A DNA stretch of 7,755 nt from Chitinophagaceae bacterium (GCA_947452875.1 CANGEZ010000087.1:1-7755); one strand, 5' to 3'; positions 1 to 7,530 are shown, counted from the first letter of the stretch. The notes: generated from the sequence alone by a model not told the origin. Translations and numbers: made by a program.

Positions 1-1271
1 GATGGCAGACTGCTTACTGCTGTTACGATTATTGTGTATGTGTTGTTACATCCGGTTGCATCTGTAGCCGTAACAGTGTGGCTTCCAACACTAACGCCAG
101 TGAATAAAGGATTTGTTTGTGCAGTTCCACCATCAAGTGTGTATTGATAAGGTGCAGTACCTGCAGCATTTACAGTTATGGTTCCGGTGCTAGCTCCACA
201 TGTGGTAGATGTCATTGTCGCACTAACTGGTAGCTGTGCTTGTCTGAAAACAGTTACGGTATCTAAGCTGTAAATAGTCGCATTAGGATCATCGATTTTT
301 TGATAAACAGTTTTGATCACATACAAAGAATTTGTTGCACTTAATGGCGGACAAACGTTAGGGAAACTTACACTAAAATTACCTGCATCTATACGAGTCG
401 TATCTCCTATTGCAACAACAGCTCCAGTAGCATCAAGCAATTGAGTACTTCTGTATAATGGTGGACCTGAAGCAGGAACAAAACGCCAAACTTCATTCAT
501 CCCAATTGATCCCCAAGGTGCATCTGTAGCCGCTCTTCCAGGAGCCATCATAGCTTGTGTTTTGGTGAGATCTTGAATGCCTACCATACCACGACCAGAA
601 TTCCATGTAGGACATTGTTCTTTATCAAAAATGATAATTTCGATTAAGCCAGTTGATTCGTGTAAAACAATTCTGTGAGTATTTTCAATTTGATTTTGAC
701 AGGTAGAACTAAAAAGAGGTATTTTATAAAAGTTCAATGTCCATCTTCTATTTGGAGCTGCGCCAGTGACAGAGTATTTAATTGTTCTTGTTGGTGATGT
801 GGTATAATCAGGATCGATATCGTGCCATGGCCCCATGATGATAGCTCCATCGTAACTCGCATTGGGAACATTACCTCCAGACAAACTCCACATGCAATAA
901 CCTCCGGCTAATGAAGCATCAAAAGTCAAATAGCCGTTTGTGCCGGCAACAACATTTGAATAATTTGTACCATAAAATGGGAAGTTGAATCCTATCGAAA
1001 GTAAAGAAGAATAAGTGTCATCAATGGCTGTAATGAAGGCATCTGTACCTACAATATTTGGGTTGGGTATACACGGTGCTGCTACGTCACTAATATCCCC
1101 CATTCGATAAGTACTTGTAGAACTTCTGATGTCGGGAATTTTTCCTGTAATTGTAAAACAAGCTGTATTGCATCCTAAGGTGTCTCTTCTTGGGCAAGTA
1201 TAAGACATGTTTTGAGAAAATAATTCAGTTGATAAGATTACCAGTAGAATTAGGGGTAAAAATCTTTTCAT
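1..1271 (-). CDS. Secreted adhesin-like protein with SprB-type repeat (N-terminal part, runs off the window)
   Basis: This is an open frame of 423 codons from the ATG at 1271 to the window edge, with no stop. Residues 1-20 (MKRFLPLILLVILSTELFSQ) form a Sec signal peptide, so the product is exported. Residues 25-50 hold a Cys-rich segment (C26, C34, C38) followed by KIPDIR. Residues about 90-250 resemble the nidogen-like module common in large Bacteroidota surface proteins; residues 93-118 include FNFPFYG and TNGYLTF. Residues about 348-416 look like one SprB/PKD-like beta-sandwich repeat, with paired C358 and C408, a PYQYTLDGG core and a SHTVTATDATGC end. Proteins with this build are usually long, have several such repeats, and end in a gliding/type IX secretion C-terminal domain, but none of that is visible here. 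The role is inferred as cell-surface adhesion or gliding. It starts 99 bp after the stop of the GH20 gene, so it may have its own promoter. Confidence 0.85.
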   Translation of the reverse strand, partial: MKRFLPLILLVILSTELFSQNMSYTCPRRDTLGCNTACFTITGKIPDIRSSTSTYRMGDISDVAAPCIPNPNIVGTDAFITAIDDTYSSLLSIGFNFPFYGTNYSNVVAGTNGYLTFDASLAGGYCMWSLSGGNVPNASYDGAIIMGPWHDIDPDYTTSPTRTIKYSVTGAAPNRRWTLNFYKIPLFSSTCQNQIENTHRIVLHESTGLIEIIIFDKEQCPTWNSGRGMVGIQDLTKTQAMMAPGRAATDAPWGSIGMNEVWRFVPASGPPLYRSTQLLDATGAVVAIGDTTRIDAGNFSVSFPNVCPPLSATNSLYVIKTVYQKIDDPNATIYSLDTVTVFRQAQLPVSATMTSTTCGASTGTITVNAAGTAPYQYTLDGGTAQTNPLFTGVSVGSHTVTATDATGCNNTYTIIVTAVSSLP

Positions 1272-1370
1272 AATTAGAATGTTATAATATTCAAAAAAGC
1301 GCTACAAGATAAGTTTTTTTAGTGTATTTAGTAGAAATATCCAATAGTTTTTATATGATGGAACACGTCC
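1272..1370 (-). promoter_or_regulatory. Intergenic gap upstream of the adhesin gene, possible weak promoter
   Basis: This 99-bp AT-rich gap separates the GH20 stop from the adhesin start. On the minus strand, positions 1311-1304 read TATCTTGT. This is close to the Bacteroidota -7 element TAnnTTTG and lies 32 nt before the ATG, but no good TTTG -33 element is found at the usual distance. There is no convincing hairpin with a T-run that would end the GH20 transcript, so read-through into the adhesin gene is possible. The promoter call is weak. Confidence 0.25.
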
Positions 1371-3617
1371 TTAAAAAACCTCAATTTCATCTGCAAAAAG
1401 CCAAGCTTTATTTCCTGCTCCCGGCATCCCGGAAGGGATCATCCCGTAATTTTGAGCCACAATTTTCAAAAATTGGGTTTTTGTGGGTTTTGCCATCTTG
1501 TAAATCAGGTTGGATTTGCCCTCTGGTTCACCTAAAACAGCTGATAATTCATAATCTACACCATTTTTACTCTCAAAAATGCTGACTTGAGAAGGGCGAT
1601 AAATCCAACTTACATTTTGTTCAAATGCATGAAATTTTACGGAATCTATACTGACAATTCCCCCTAAATCAATAGTAGCGATCAAATCGGTACCCGAAAA
1701 TCCCAAAAACTGAGAGGATTTCGACATGCCTTTGGTGTTGAGAATGCCATCTACTAGACTAATGACGCCGCCAACAGCATAGCTGTTGCTTGGAGGGTTA
1801 ACCAATTCGATTTTTCTGCCGCAGGCTTTATTGATATGAAACTCCTGAGCCATCCATGAGCTTAAATATTTCCCATTCTTATCTTTTATAATCGCTTTGT
1901 AATTTCCCGATTCTGAAATTTGGACAGGTGAATGGTATTCAATATCGTCTCTGCTTTTTGGAGAATTCACATACATGATTCCATCAGGATAATTTGAGGT
2001 CAATTTCCATTTTATGCCTTTGTAATCATCGGTCGTAATTGTTGGCTGGATATCATAATAAGCTCTGCTGAAATTTACTTTCCAGAAATCATATCGTTCA
2101 AAAATACTCGGAATTTTAGATTCAAAATGCTGCCAGTTTCTTGTTGATTTTGGGCTCCATAACACTTCAGACAAAGCTGTCATTCTAGGGAATAACATGT
2201 ATTCTACTTTTCTTTCATTATCCATGTATTCTGTCCACATATTGGCTTGTGCACCTAAAATATATTTTGCTTCTTCATTGTTTAATTCTTTTGGAATGGG
2301 TTCGAAATCATAAACCATTTTCAAAGAATTGTAACCGCCATTGGTTAATGAATCTTCATTTTTACTTTGAGCATGATCAAAATAAACAGGTGTTCCAGGC
2401 GTCATGATGGCATTGTGTTTACTTTTTGCGGCAGCTATGCCACCTTCTTCACCTCTCCAACTCATCACTGTTGCATTAGGTGCAAGTCCACCTTCAAGTA
2501 TTTCATCCCAACCAATTATATTTCTTTCTTTACTGTTCAGATATTTTTCTATTCTCGAAATAAAATAACTCTGTAACTCATGTTCGTTTTTTAAATTATT
2601 TTCTTTCATTCTTTTCTGACACAATGCACAATCATGCCATCTTTCTTTTGGGCATTCGTCGCCACCAATATGAATCAGTTTTGAAGGAAACAATTGCATG
2701 ACTTCGTCAAGTACATTTTCAAGAAAAGTGAAACTGCTGTCGTTGCCTGCACAAAGCACATCATCTGACACCCCCCAGGTTTCCATTACTTTATATGGCC
2801 CTTTGGTACAACCCAGAAAAGGGTAGGAGGTTAATGCCGCCATGCTGTGTCCGGGCATTTCAATTTCCGGAATGATGTTTATATATCTTGCTGCCGCATA
2901 TTTTACAATGTCTTTTATTTGCTCTTGTGTATAATATCCGCAATATTTATTTCCATCATACTGTCCTGTGCCATAGGGTCCTATTAGTGTTTGATTTCTG
3001 CAGCTACCCGTTTGTGTTAGTAAAGGATATTTTTTGATTTCAATACGCCAGCCTTGATCTTCAGTTAAATGCCAATGTAGTGTATTGAATTTGTGCAAAG
3101 CCAGAAAGTCGATATATTTTTTAACGAAATCAACAGGAAAGAAATGTCTGCCAACATCAAGATGCATACCTCTGTAACTGAATCTAGGCGCATCATTTAT
3201 TTCCAATGCCTGAATTCGTAAATCTTTTTGGTTGATTGGAATGAGTTGAATTAATGTTTGAACGCCATTAAAAATCCCTTCTGCATTCCCTTTTATTTTT
3301 ATCCTGTTATCAGTTATAATGAGCTGGTATTGATTATTGTTTCCATCAGTCTCATCTAATTGGAATTCAATAATGTTTCCCTTTGTTTTTTCATTTGAAG
3401 TGAATAGGTTGATTTTATAGAATTTTAATAGATAGTCGGCTAAGTATTTTTTTGAATTTTCTGTTTTACTGTTATTGATAATTGTAGTTTGATTTGTCAG
3501 TACAAATTCACCTTGGTTAATTTTTGTCATTACTGGTTCCGGTGTAATATTGACGGGAGTTTGAGCATTGACATTCAGTCGTATGGCAATGATAACAAGT
3601 AAGATTAATTTTTTCAT
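1371..3617 (-). CDS. Exported beta-N-acetylhexosaminidase, glycoside hydrolase family 20
   Basis: The product is 748 aa and should remove terminal GlcNAc or GalNAc from glycans by substrate-assisted catalysis in the periplasm or outside the cell. Residues 1-18 are a signal peptide (cleavage near NA|Q), although Arg13 and Asn15 make its hydrophobic core unusual. Residues about 20-140 are the GH20b domain that precedes the barrel. The catalytic barrel spans about 145-500. It includes FSYRGMHLDVGRHF with substrate-binding Arg149, HWHLTEDQGW at 181-190, HIGGDECP with the catalytic pair Asp320-Glu321, Trp370, Trp387, and WTEY with Trp461 and Tyr464. Residues about 540-605 fit a small Fn3-like hexosaminidase C-terminal domain. 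Residues about 610-748 fit an F5/8 type C (discoidin, CBM32-like) domain, probably glycan binding. No type IX sorting domain is seen. The gene begins 7 bp after the upstream hydrolase stop with no Shine-Dalgarno, so the two are likely co-transcribed. Family assignment is secure; the natural substrate is not. Confidence 0.96.
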   Translation of the reverse strand: MKKLILLVIIAIRLNVNAQTPVNITPEPVMTKINQGEFVLTNQTTIINNSKTENSKKYLADYLLKFYKINLFTSNEKTKGNIIEFQLDETDGNNNQYQLIITDNRIKIKGNAEGIFNGVQTLIQLIPINQKDLRIQALEINDAPRFSYRGMHLDVGRHFFPVDFVKKYIDFLALHKFNTLHWHLTEDQGWRIEIKKYPLLTQTGSCRNQTLIGPYGTGQYDGNKYCGYYTQEQIKDIVKYAAARYINIIPEIEMPGHSMAALTSYPFLGCTKGPYKVMETWGVSDDVLCAGNDSSFTFLENVLDEVMQLFPSKLIHIGGDECPKERWHDCALCQKRMKENNLKNEHELQSYFISRIEKYLNSKERNIIGWDEILEGGLAPNATVMSWRGEEGGIAAAKSKHNAIMTPGTPVYFDHAQSKNEDSLTNGGYNSLKMVYDFEPIPKELNNEEAKYILGAQANMWTEYMDNERKVEYMLFPRMTALSEVLWSPKSTRNWQHFESKIPSIFERYDFWKVNFSRAYYDIQPTITTDDYKGIKWKLTSNYPDGIMYVNSPKSRDDIEYHSPVQISESGNYKAIIKDKNGKYLSSWMAQEFHINKACGRKIELVNPPSNSYAVGGVISLVDGILNTKGMSKSSQFLGFSGTDLIATIDLGGIVSIDSVKFHAFEQNVSWIYRPSQVSIFESKNGVDYELSAVLGEPEGKSNLIYKMAKPTKTQFLKIVAQNYGMIPSGMPGAGNKAWLFADEIEVF

Positions 3618-3624
3618 TTACTGA

Positions 3625-5481
3625 TTATTGTTGTTGAAGTACAGGTATGCTGATAGTACTATTATGGAATATTTTAACCGAAATTTTCTTAAAATCTTCA
3701 GGATTGGCTTCTGGAATTCTCATGAATTGTTGTGGATTTTTATCGACCAAAGGGAACCAGGAGCTTTGAACCTGCACCATGATGCGATGTCCTTTTTTGA
3801 ATGTATGAGCCACATCATTCAATTTTATTTTTACAGAAGTTATGGTATCAGGAATAAATGCTTCTGGTTTTTCAAGACTGTTTCTAAATTTACCTCTCAT
3901 CACTTCAGCTCTTACCAATCTTTGGTAGCCGGCCATTTGAAATCCTTTTGGAGCGTTTTTGAAATTGGGTTCATTGTCGGGAAGAACATCGATAACTTTT
4001 ACGATGAAATCTGCATCTGTACCTGTGATGCTTACGTTCAAGTTGGCTGTTATAGAACCAGTAACTGTCATGTCTTTTTCGAGTAGGCCCGACTGGTAGT
4101 ATAATACATCTGGTCTAGTATAAGCGAAGCGTTGATCTTCGGCCATGTAATCGTTGTTGCGGCTTCCATAAATTCCGTTTGTATAAGGAACAGGCTTATT
4201 GGGGTCGCTGATATATTCTTCAGCAGTGTTGTTGTTACCCATTGTTTTTGTGAGTTCGTTTTTCTCATTCAAGTAATATGAAAGGCTGCTTGTTTTCAAA
4301 GGAGGCCATTGATCATAATGCGTCCATTTGTTGGAGCCGGTTTCAAACATAGACGCCTCTGAAATATTGAAGCTGTCTTTGTCTTTGAGGTAATAATTAA
4401 AAAAGCTTGATTCTATTGAGTCTTGAAAAGTCTTGCTGGTGTTGGATTTGAAATCATGTGAAGCATATTGTTTCCATTCGGATGATTCCCATGCGCCATG
4501 TGTCCAAGGCCCCATTACAATTTTGCAATTGTTGTTTGTTTCGCCTGATTCTATGGATTGATATGTTTTTAAAGAACCAAAAAGATCTTCGGCATCAAAC
4601 CAGCCTCCAACTACTAAAGTGGGTATTTTTATTTTTTGCAGATGCATTCTAATATTTCTTGCCTTCCAGTAATCATCATAAGTATCGTGCTGCAAGTATT
4701 CGTTCCAGATCGTGCAGTTGTTGTTGTAATATTTTGCAGACTGTGTGTTTTTTAAAGGGCCTAATTTATTAAAAAATGTGTAGGCGTCTTTTGTAGCATA
4801 ATTGAACACAGATTTGCTGTATTCTTTTACAGGTGTTGGTCTTTCTGCTCCAAAATAATTCATGAAATCAAAATTATCCATCAAGAAAAACGCACCATTG
4901 TGATTGGCATCATCACCTTCGAATTCATCTGTTACAGGGGCTTGTGGACTAACCGCTTTAATGGCAGGATGCGCATCAGGCAAACTTGCAGTGGCGTAAA
5001 AACCAGGATAGGAGATGCCATAAATTCCTACACGGCCATTGTTATTTTTGATATTTTTTAATAACCAGTCGACAGTATCGTAGGTGTCGCTGCTTTCATC
5101 TACTTGTTTTTTCGTTTTGTTTTTTATATGTGGCGTCATTTCTAAATTAACGCCCTCGCTCATGTATCTTCCTCTTACATCCTGACAAACAAAAATGTAT
5201 TTCTCTTTCATCAGTTTGGGATTTGGGCCTATTGAATTTGCATAGCTTGTATCGCCGTATGGTCCGCATGAGTAAGGCGTTCTTTCTAAAAGGAATGGAT
5301 ATTTTTCGTTCGTCGCTTTGGGAACATAAATAACAGTGTATAACCTGATGCCGTCCCTCATCTTTATCATGGTATCGATTTTAATAAAATTGTCTTTTAC
5401 AAAATTTGGAGTGTTTTGGGCCATTGTTTTTTGAAAGAAAAAAAATGAAATAGCAACGAAGCAGAGGACGATTTTTCTCAT
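3625..5481 (-). CDS. Exported S15/CocE-family serine hydrolase, alpha-amino acid ester hydrolase-like
   Basis: The product is 618 aa with a signal peptide at 1-21 (MRKIVLCFVAISFFFFQKTMA), so it should act in the periplasm or outside. The alpha/beta hydrolase domain carries IKMRDGIRLYTVIYVP near 39-54, the nucleophile motif GISYPG with Ser157 and the adjacent oxyanion Tyr158, the acid in GWFDAEDL (Asp296) and the base in GPWTHG (His328). A C-terminal jelly-roll domain typical of X-Pro dipeptidyl-peptidase/CocE proteins covers about 400-615 (ADFIVKVIDVLPD near 490-502). Glu298 and Asp299, two and three residues after the catalytic Asp, plus Asp191, 34 residues after the Ser, match in spacing the carboxylate cluster that binds the free alpha-amino group in alpha-amino acid ester hydrolases. 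That points away from plain cocaine-esterase-like activity. Glutaryl-7-ACA acylase is a name often given to such proteins. It forms a tight pair with the GH20 gene. Confidence 0.93.
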   Translation of the reverse strand: MRKIVLCFVAISFFFFQKTMAQNTPNFVKDNFIKIDTMIKMRDGIRLYTVIYVPKATNEKYPFLLERTPYSCGPYGDTSYANSIGPNPKLMKEKYIFVCQDVRGRYMSEGVNLEMTPHIKNKTKKQVDESSDTYDTVDWLLKNIKNNNGRVGIYGISYPGFYATASLPDAHPAIKAVSPQAPVTDEFEGDDANHNGAFFLMDNFDFMNYFGAERPTPVKEYSKSVFNYATKDAYTFFNKLGPLKNTQSAKYYNNNCTIWNEYLQHDTYDDYWKARNIRMHLQKIKIPTLVVGGWFDAEDLFGSLKTYQSIESGETNNNCKIVMGPWTHGAWESSEWKQYASHDFKSNTSKTFQDSIESSFFNYYLKDKDSFNISEASMFETGSNKWTHYDQWPPLKTSSLSYYLNEKNELTKTMGNNNTAEEYISDPNKPVPYTNGIYGSRNNDYMAEDQRFAYTRPDVLYYQSGLLEKDMTVTGSITANLNVSITGTDADFIVKVIDVLPDNEPNFKNAPKGFQMAGYQRLVRAEVMRGKFRNSLEKPEAFIPDTITSVKIKLNDVAHTFKKGHRIMVQVQSSWFPLVDKNPQQFMRIPEANPEDFKKISVKIFHNSTISIPVLQQQ

Positions 5482-5567
5482 TAAAGTGAAATTAAGTTGT
5501 GGCTAAATTACTCAATATTCCTTCTCGCATTATTTTATCCGTTATTTTTAATCTACAAATCATCAAC
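5482..5567. promoter_or_regulatory. Divergent intergenic region between the S15 hydrolase and NTF2-like genes
   Basis: These 86 bp must hold the promoters of two genes transcribed away from each other. On the plus strand, TATTTTTA at 5543-5550 fits the TAnnTTT part of the Bacteroidota -7 element, but no TTG sits at the expected -33 distance. On the minus strand, TAATTTCA (5494-5487) has an ATTG 18 bp upstream, but it would place the transcript start almost at the hydrolase ATG. The location follows from gene orientation; the individual elements are weak guesses. Confidence 0.35.
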
Positions 5568-6032
5568 ATGCAAGACCATTTGAAATTGATTGACTCCTTT
5601 TTTAAGGCTTTTAGTGAACGTGACTTTAATACAATGAAGTCGCTTACAAAGTCTTCTATTGTTTATTATGACCCGCTTTATGGATACCTTAATGATGAAG
5701 ATGTGTTTCTTATGTGGGAAAGCAGATACAGCAAAAACGGCTTTACATTAATCTATCAAGATATAAAAGATGAAGGCGATGGCTATTTTACACTTAAGAT
5801 TGACGTTACTTATTTTCGAAAAAAAATGAATCGCCAACAGATGAAAGCTTATTTCAAAATTGAGAATGGATTTATTGCAGAATATAGTCATGGCTTTAGT
5901 GTACATCAATTGTGCAAACAAGAATATGGTTTGTTTGGAAACTTATTAGGTTGGAACAGACTGATTCAGCAGCGTATAAAAAATGATGCCAGAAGAGAGC
6001 TTCTGGCATACAAATCTGAAATGATAAATTAG
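5568..6032 (+). CDS. Small NTF2/SnoaL-fold protein of unknown function
   Basis: The product is 154 aa, starting at the ATG at 5568 (MQDHLKLIDSFFKAFSERDF). The frame also opens with a GTG at 5499, but the extra 23 residues lie in the divergent promoter gap and do not look like family sequence, so the ATG is preferred. The order of a helical start, YYDPLYG at 33-39, Trp50 in a central helix, strands containing DGYFTLKIDVTYF at 71-83 and YFKIENGFIAEYSHGF at 95-110, then FGNLLGWNRLIQQ at 123-135, matches the cone-shaped NTF2-like family (ketosteroid isomerase/SnoaL relatives). The LLGW tail with basic residues is typical of a Bacteroidota subgroup. There is no signal peptide, so it is probably cytosolic. 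No catalytic residues can be named, and ligand and role are unknown. It is the only plus-strand gene, and its 3' end carries the pyk terminator. Confidence 0.8.
   Translation: MQDHLKLIDSFFKAFSERDFNTMKSLTKSSIVYYDPLYGYLNDEDVFLMWESRYSKNGFTLIYQDIKDEGDGYFTLKIDVTYFRKKMNRQQMKAYFKIENGFIAEYSHGFSVHQLCKQEYGLFGNLLGWNRLIQQRIKNDARRELLAYKSEMIN
5978..6009 (-). terminator. Intrinsic terminator of pyk, inside the 3' end of the NTF2-like gene
   Basis: A perfect 10-bp inverted repeat (ATGCCAGAAG at 5986-5995, loop AGAG, CTTCTGGCAT at 6000-6009) is followed in the minus direction by CA and six Ts (5983-5978). This is a classic Rho-independent terminator for transcripts running leftward. It begins 30 nt after the pyk stop codon. 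On the plus strand it lies within codons 140-148 of the NTF2-like gene and has no T-run after it, so it should act in one direction only. Confidence 0.85.
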
Positions 6033-6039
6033 GGATTGA

Positions 6040-7530
6040 CTAATCTATTTTAGTAATCTTAATAATATTTGTTGGCAAATGATTTTCAACTGGTGTGCTT
6101 CCAGTGTTGATGACCACATCTCCTGAATTAATAAAACCTCTTTCTTTCAGGATTTTGATTTGATCGGAAATGATATCATCTAGGCTCACTTCTTCTGCAT
6201 AGTAAAAGGCGCGAACACCCCAGCTTAAACTTAATTGACTGATGAGACTTTTTTCTTTACTGAAAATATACAGTGGAGATTTCGGACGATAACTACTAAG
6301 CATAAACGCTGTGTAACCACTTTGTGTCATACCAATAATTGCATCTGCCTGAGCATCATTGCCAAGTTTACAAGCACTATAACAAATGGCATCACTTAAA
6401 TATGATGGTGAGTGTGGTTGTGGAGAAAGAATATCGTCGCGATTAAAATCATAAACAGTACTTTCTACTCCCAGGATAATTTTACTCATGGTTTCTACTA
6501 CAAGAGTAGGGTAGTTGCCCATGGCGGTTTCTCCACTAAGCATTACTGCATCAGCACCTTCAAGAACTGCATTGGCAACATCACTTACCTCACTTCTATT
6601 AGGCTTGGTTCTGTCGATCATGCTCTCCATCATTTGCGTAGCCACAATTACAGGCTTAGCACGACGCATACATTTACGTATGATTTCTTTTTGAATCACT
6701 GGGACTTGCTCAACTGGAACCTCAACACCCAAGTCGCCGCGGGCCACCATAATGCCATCACTTTCTACGATAATGTCTCTCAAATTTCTTAATGCCTCAG
6801 GCATTTCTATTTTTGCAATGACTTTTATCTTGCTGTTTCTAGATTTAATAATTTCTTTTAATTCTGTGATGTCAATCGCTTTTCGTACGAATGAAAGCGC
6901 CACCCAATCTAAATCTTGTTCAATGATGAATTCAAGATCAGCTCTATCTTTTTCGGTCAAGGAAGGCATTGATAAAGCAGTGTCGGGAAGGTTTACTCCT
7001 TTTTTAGGAAGCAACATACCGCCAAGAACTACAGTTACTTTAATTTCTTTGTCGTTGAGGATTTCTTTTACTTTAACTTCCATTTTTCCATCATCAATGA
7101 AAATCCGCTCATTCGCTTTTACATCAGTGCAAAGACTTGGATACGAAACATAAACTTTTTCTTTTGTTCCAACGATTTTTTCAGTTGTGAAAATGATATC
7201 ATTACCAGGAACCAATTCAATTTTACCACCTTCGATTTCCCCAACCCTAAGTTTTGGGCCTTGTAAATCACCAAGAATGGCAATATTGTATGGCTCTGTT
7301 TTTACAATTCTTCTGATATGATCTATTATTGTTTTTTTGTCTTCATGTGCTCCATGAGAAAAATTCAATCTGAATACATTCACGCCGGCTTTTACCAAGG
7401 CCAACAATCCTTCATAAGTATCACATGCGGGGCCTACGGTAGCAACTATTTTTGTTCTTTTTTGTGAGTGCGCAATTCCTGCCTCACGATCCATGGTTTG
7501 ATAAAGGTATTTCTCGATGTTTTTACTCAT
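6040..7530 (-). CDS. pyk: Pyruvate kinase
   Basis: The 496-aa cytosolic enzyme transfers phosphate from phosphoenolpyruvate to ADP, giving pyruvate and ATP in the last step of glycolysis. A short extension (1-23) precedes the A-domain barrel, which begins at KRTKIVATVGPAC (24-36). Visible active-site residues are Arg54, Asn56 and Ser58 in FRLNFSHG, Lys240 and Glu242 in VIAKIEMPEA, Asp266 in MVARGDLGVE, and Thr298 in IVATQMMESM. The B lid domain covers about 95-190, and the C domain, where effectors bind in this family, covers about 370-496. The segment GDLQGPKLRV (87-96) has Leu, Gln and Lys at the positions held by Thr, Lys and Glu in potassium-dependent enzymes, so a potassium-independent type is likely. 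The start at 7530 is the only sensible Met ahead of the barrel. The gene lies 54 bp after pfkA on the same strand and ends at the terminator at 5978-6009. Confidence 0.98.
   Translation of the reverse strand: MSKNIEKYLYQTMDREAGIAHSQKRTKIVATVGPACDTYEGLLALVKAGVNVFRLNFSHGAHEDKKTIIDHIRRIVKTEPYNIAILGDLQGPKLRVGEIEGGKIELVPGNDIIFTTEKIVGTKEKVYVSYPSLCTDVKANERIFIDDGKMEVKVKEILNDKEIKVTVVLGGMLLPKKGVNLPDTALSMPSLTEKDRADLEFIIEQDLDWVALSFVRKAIDITELKEIIKSRNSKIKVIAKIEMPEALRNLRDIIVESDGIMVARGDLGVEVPVEQVPVIQKEIIRKCMRRAKPVIVATQMMESMIDRTKPNRSEVSDVANAVLEGADAVMLSGETAMGNYPTLVVETMSKIILGVESTVYDFNRDDILSPQPHSPSYLSDAICYSACKLGNDAQADAIIGMTQSGYTAFMLSSYRPKSPLYIFSKEKSLISQLSLSWGVRAFYYAEEVSLDDIISDQIKILKERGFINSGDVVINTGSTPVENHLPTNIIKITKID

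Noticed and set aside
58..532. 13-bp direct repeat gcatctgtagccg at 58-70 and 520-532
   Set aside because: Both copies encode Ala-Thr-Asp-Ala in the adhesin gene in different contexts; chance codon similarity is the simpler explanation.
1291..1306. AGCGCT palindrome followed on the minus strand by six Ts
   Set aside because: The 6-bp palindrome has no loop and cannot form a stable hairpin, so it is not a terminator for the GH20 gene.
1426..1445. Hairpin-like ATCCC-GGAA-GGGAT near the end of the GH20 gene
   Set aside because: The stem is only 5 bp, lies inside the coding sequence and has no T-run after it; it is explained by Gly/Pro/Ile codons.
1322..1585. Plus-strand open frame of 87 codons, partly in the gap after the GH20 gene
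   Set aside because: Most of it is antisense to the GH20 discoidin-like domain, and the predicted protein is of low quality with no domain.
3628..4086. Plus-strand open frame of 152 codons
   Set aside because: It lies wholly antisense to the S15 hydrolase C-terminal domain, has no recognisable domain and a composition rich in Phe, Cys and His as expected of a reverse-frame shadow.
4068..4268. Minus-strand open frame of 66 codons
   Set aside because: It overlaps the S15 hydrolase in another frame on the same strand and has no family features.
6412..7153. Two overlapping plus-strand open frames (126 and 133 codons)
   Set aside because: Both are antisense to the strongly conserved pyruvate kinase barrel and resemble no protein family; they are shadows.
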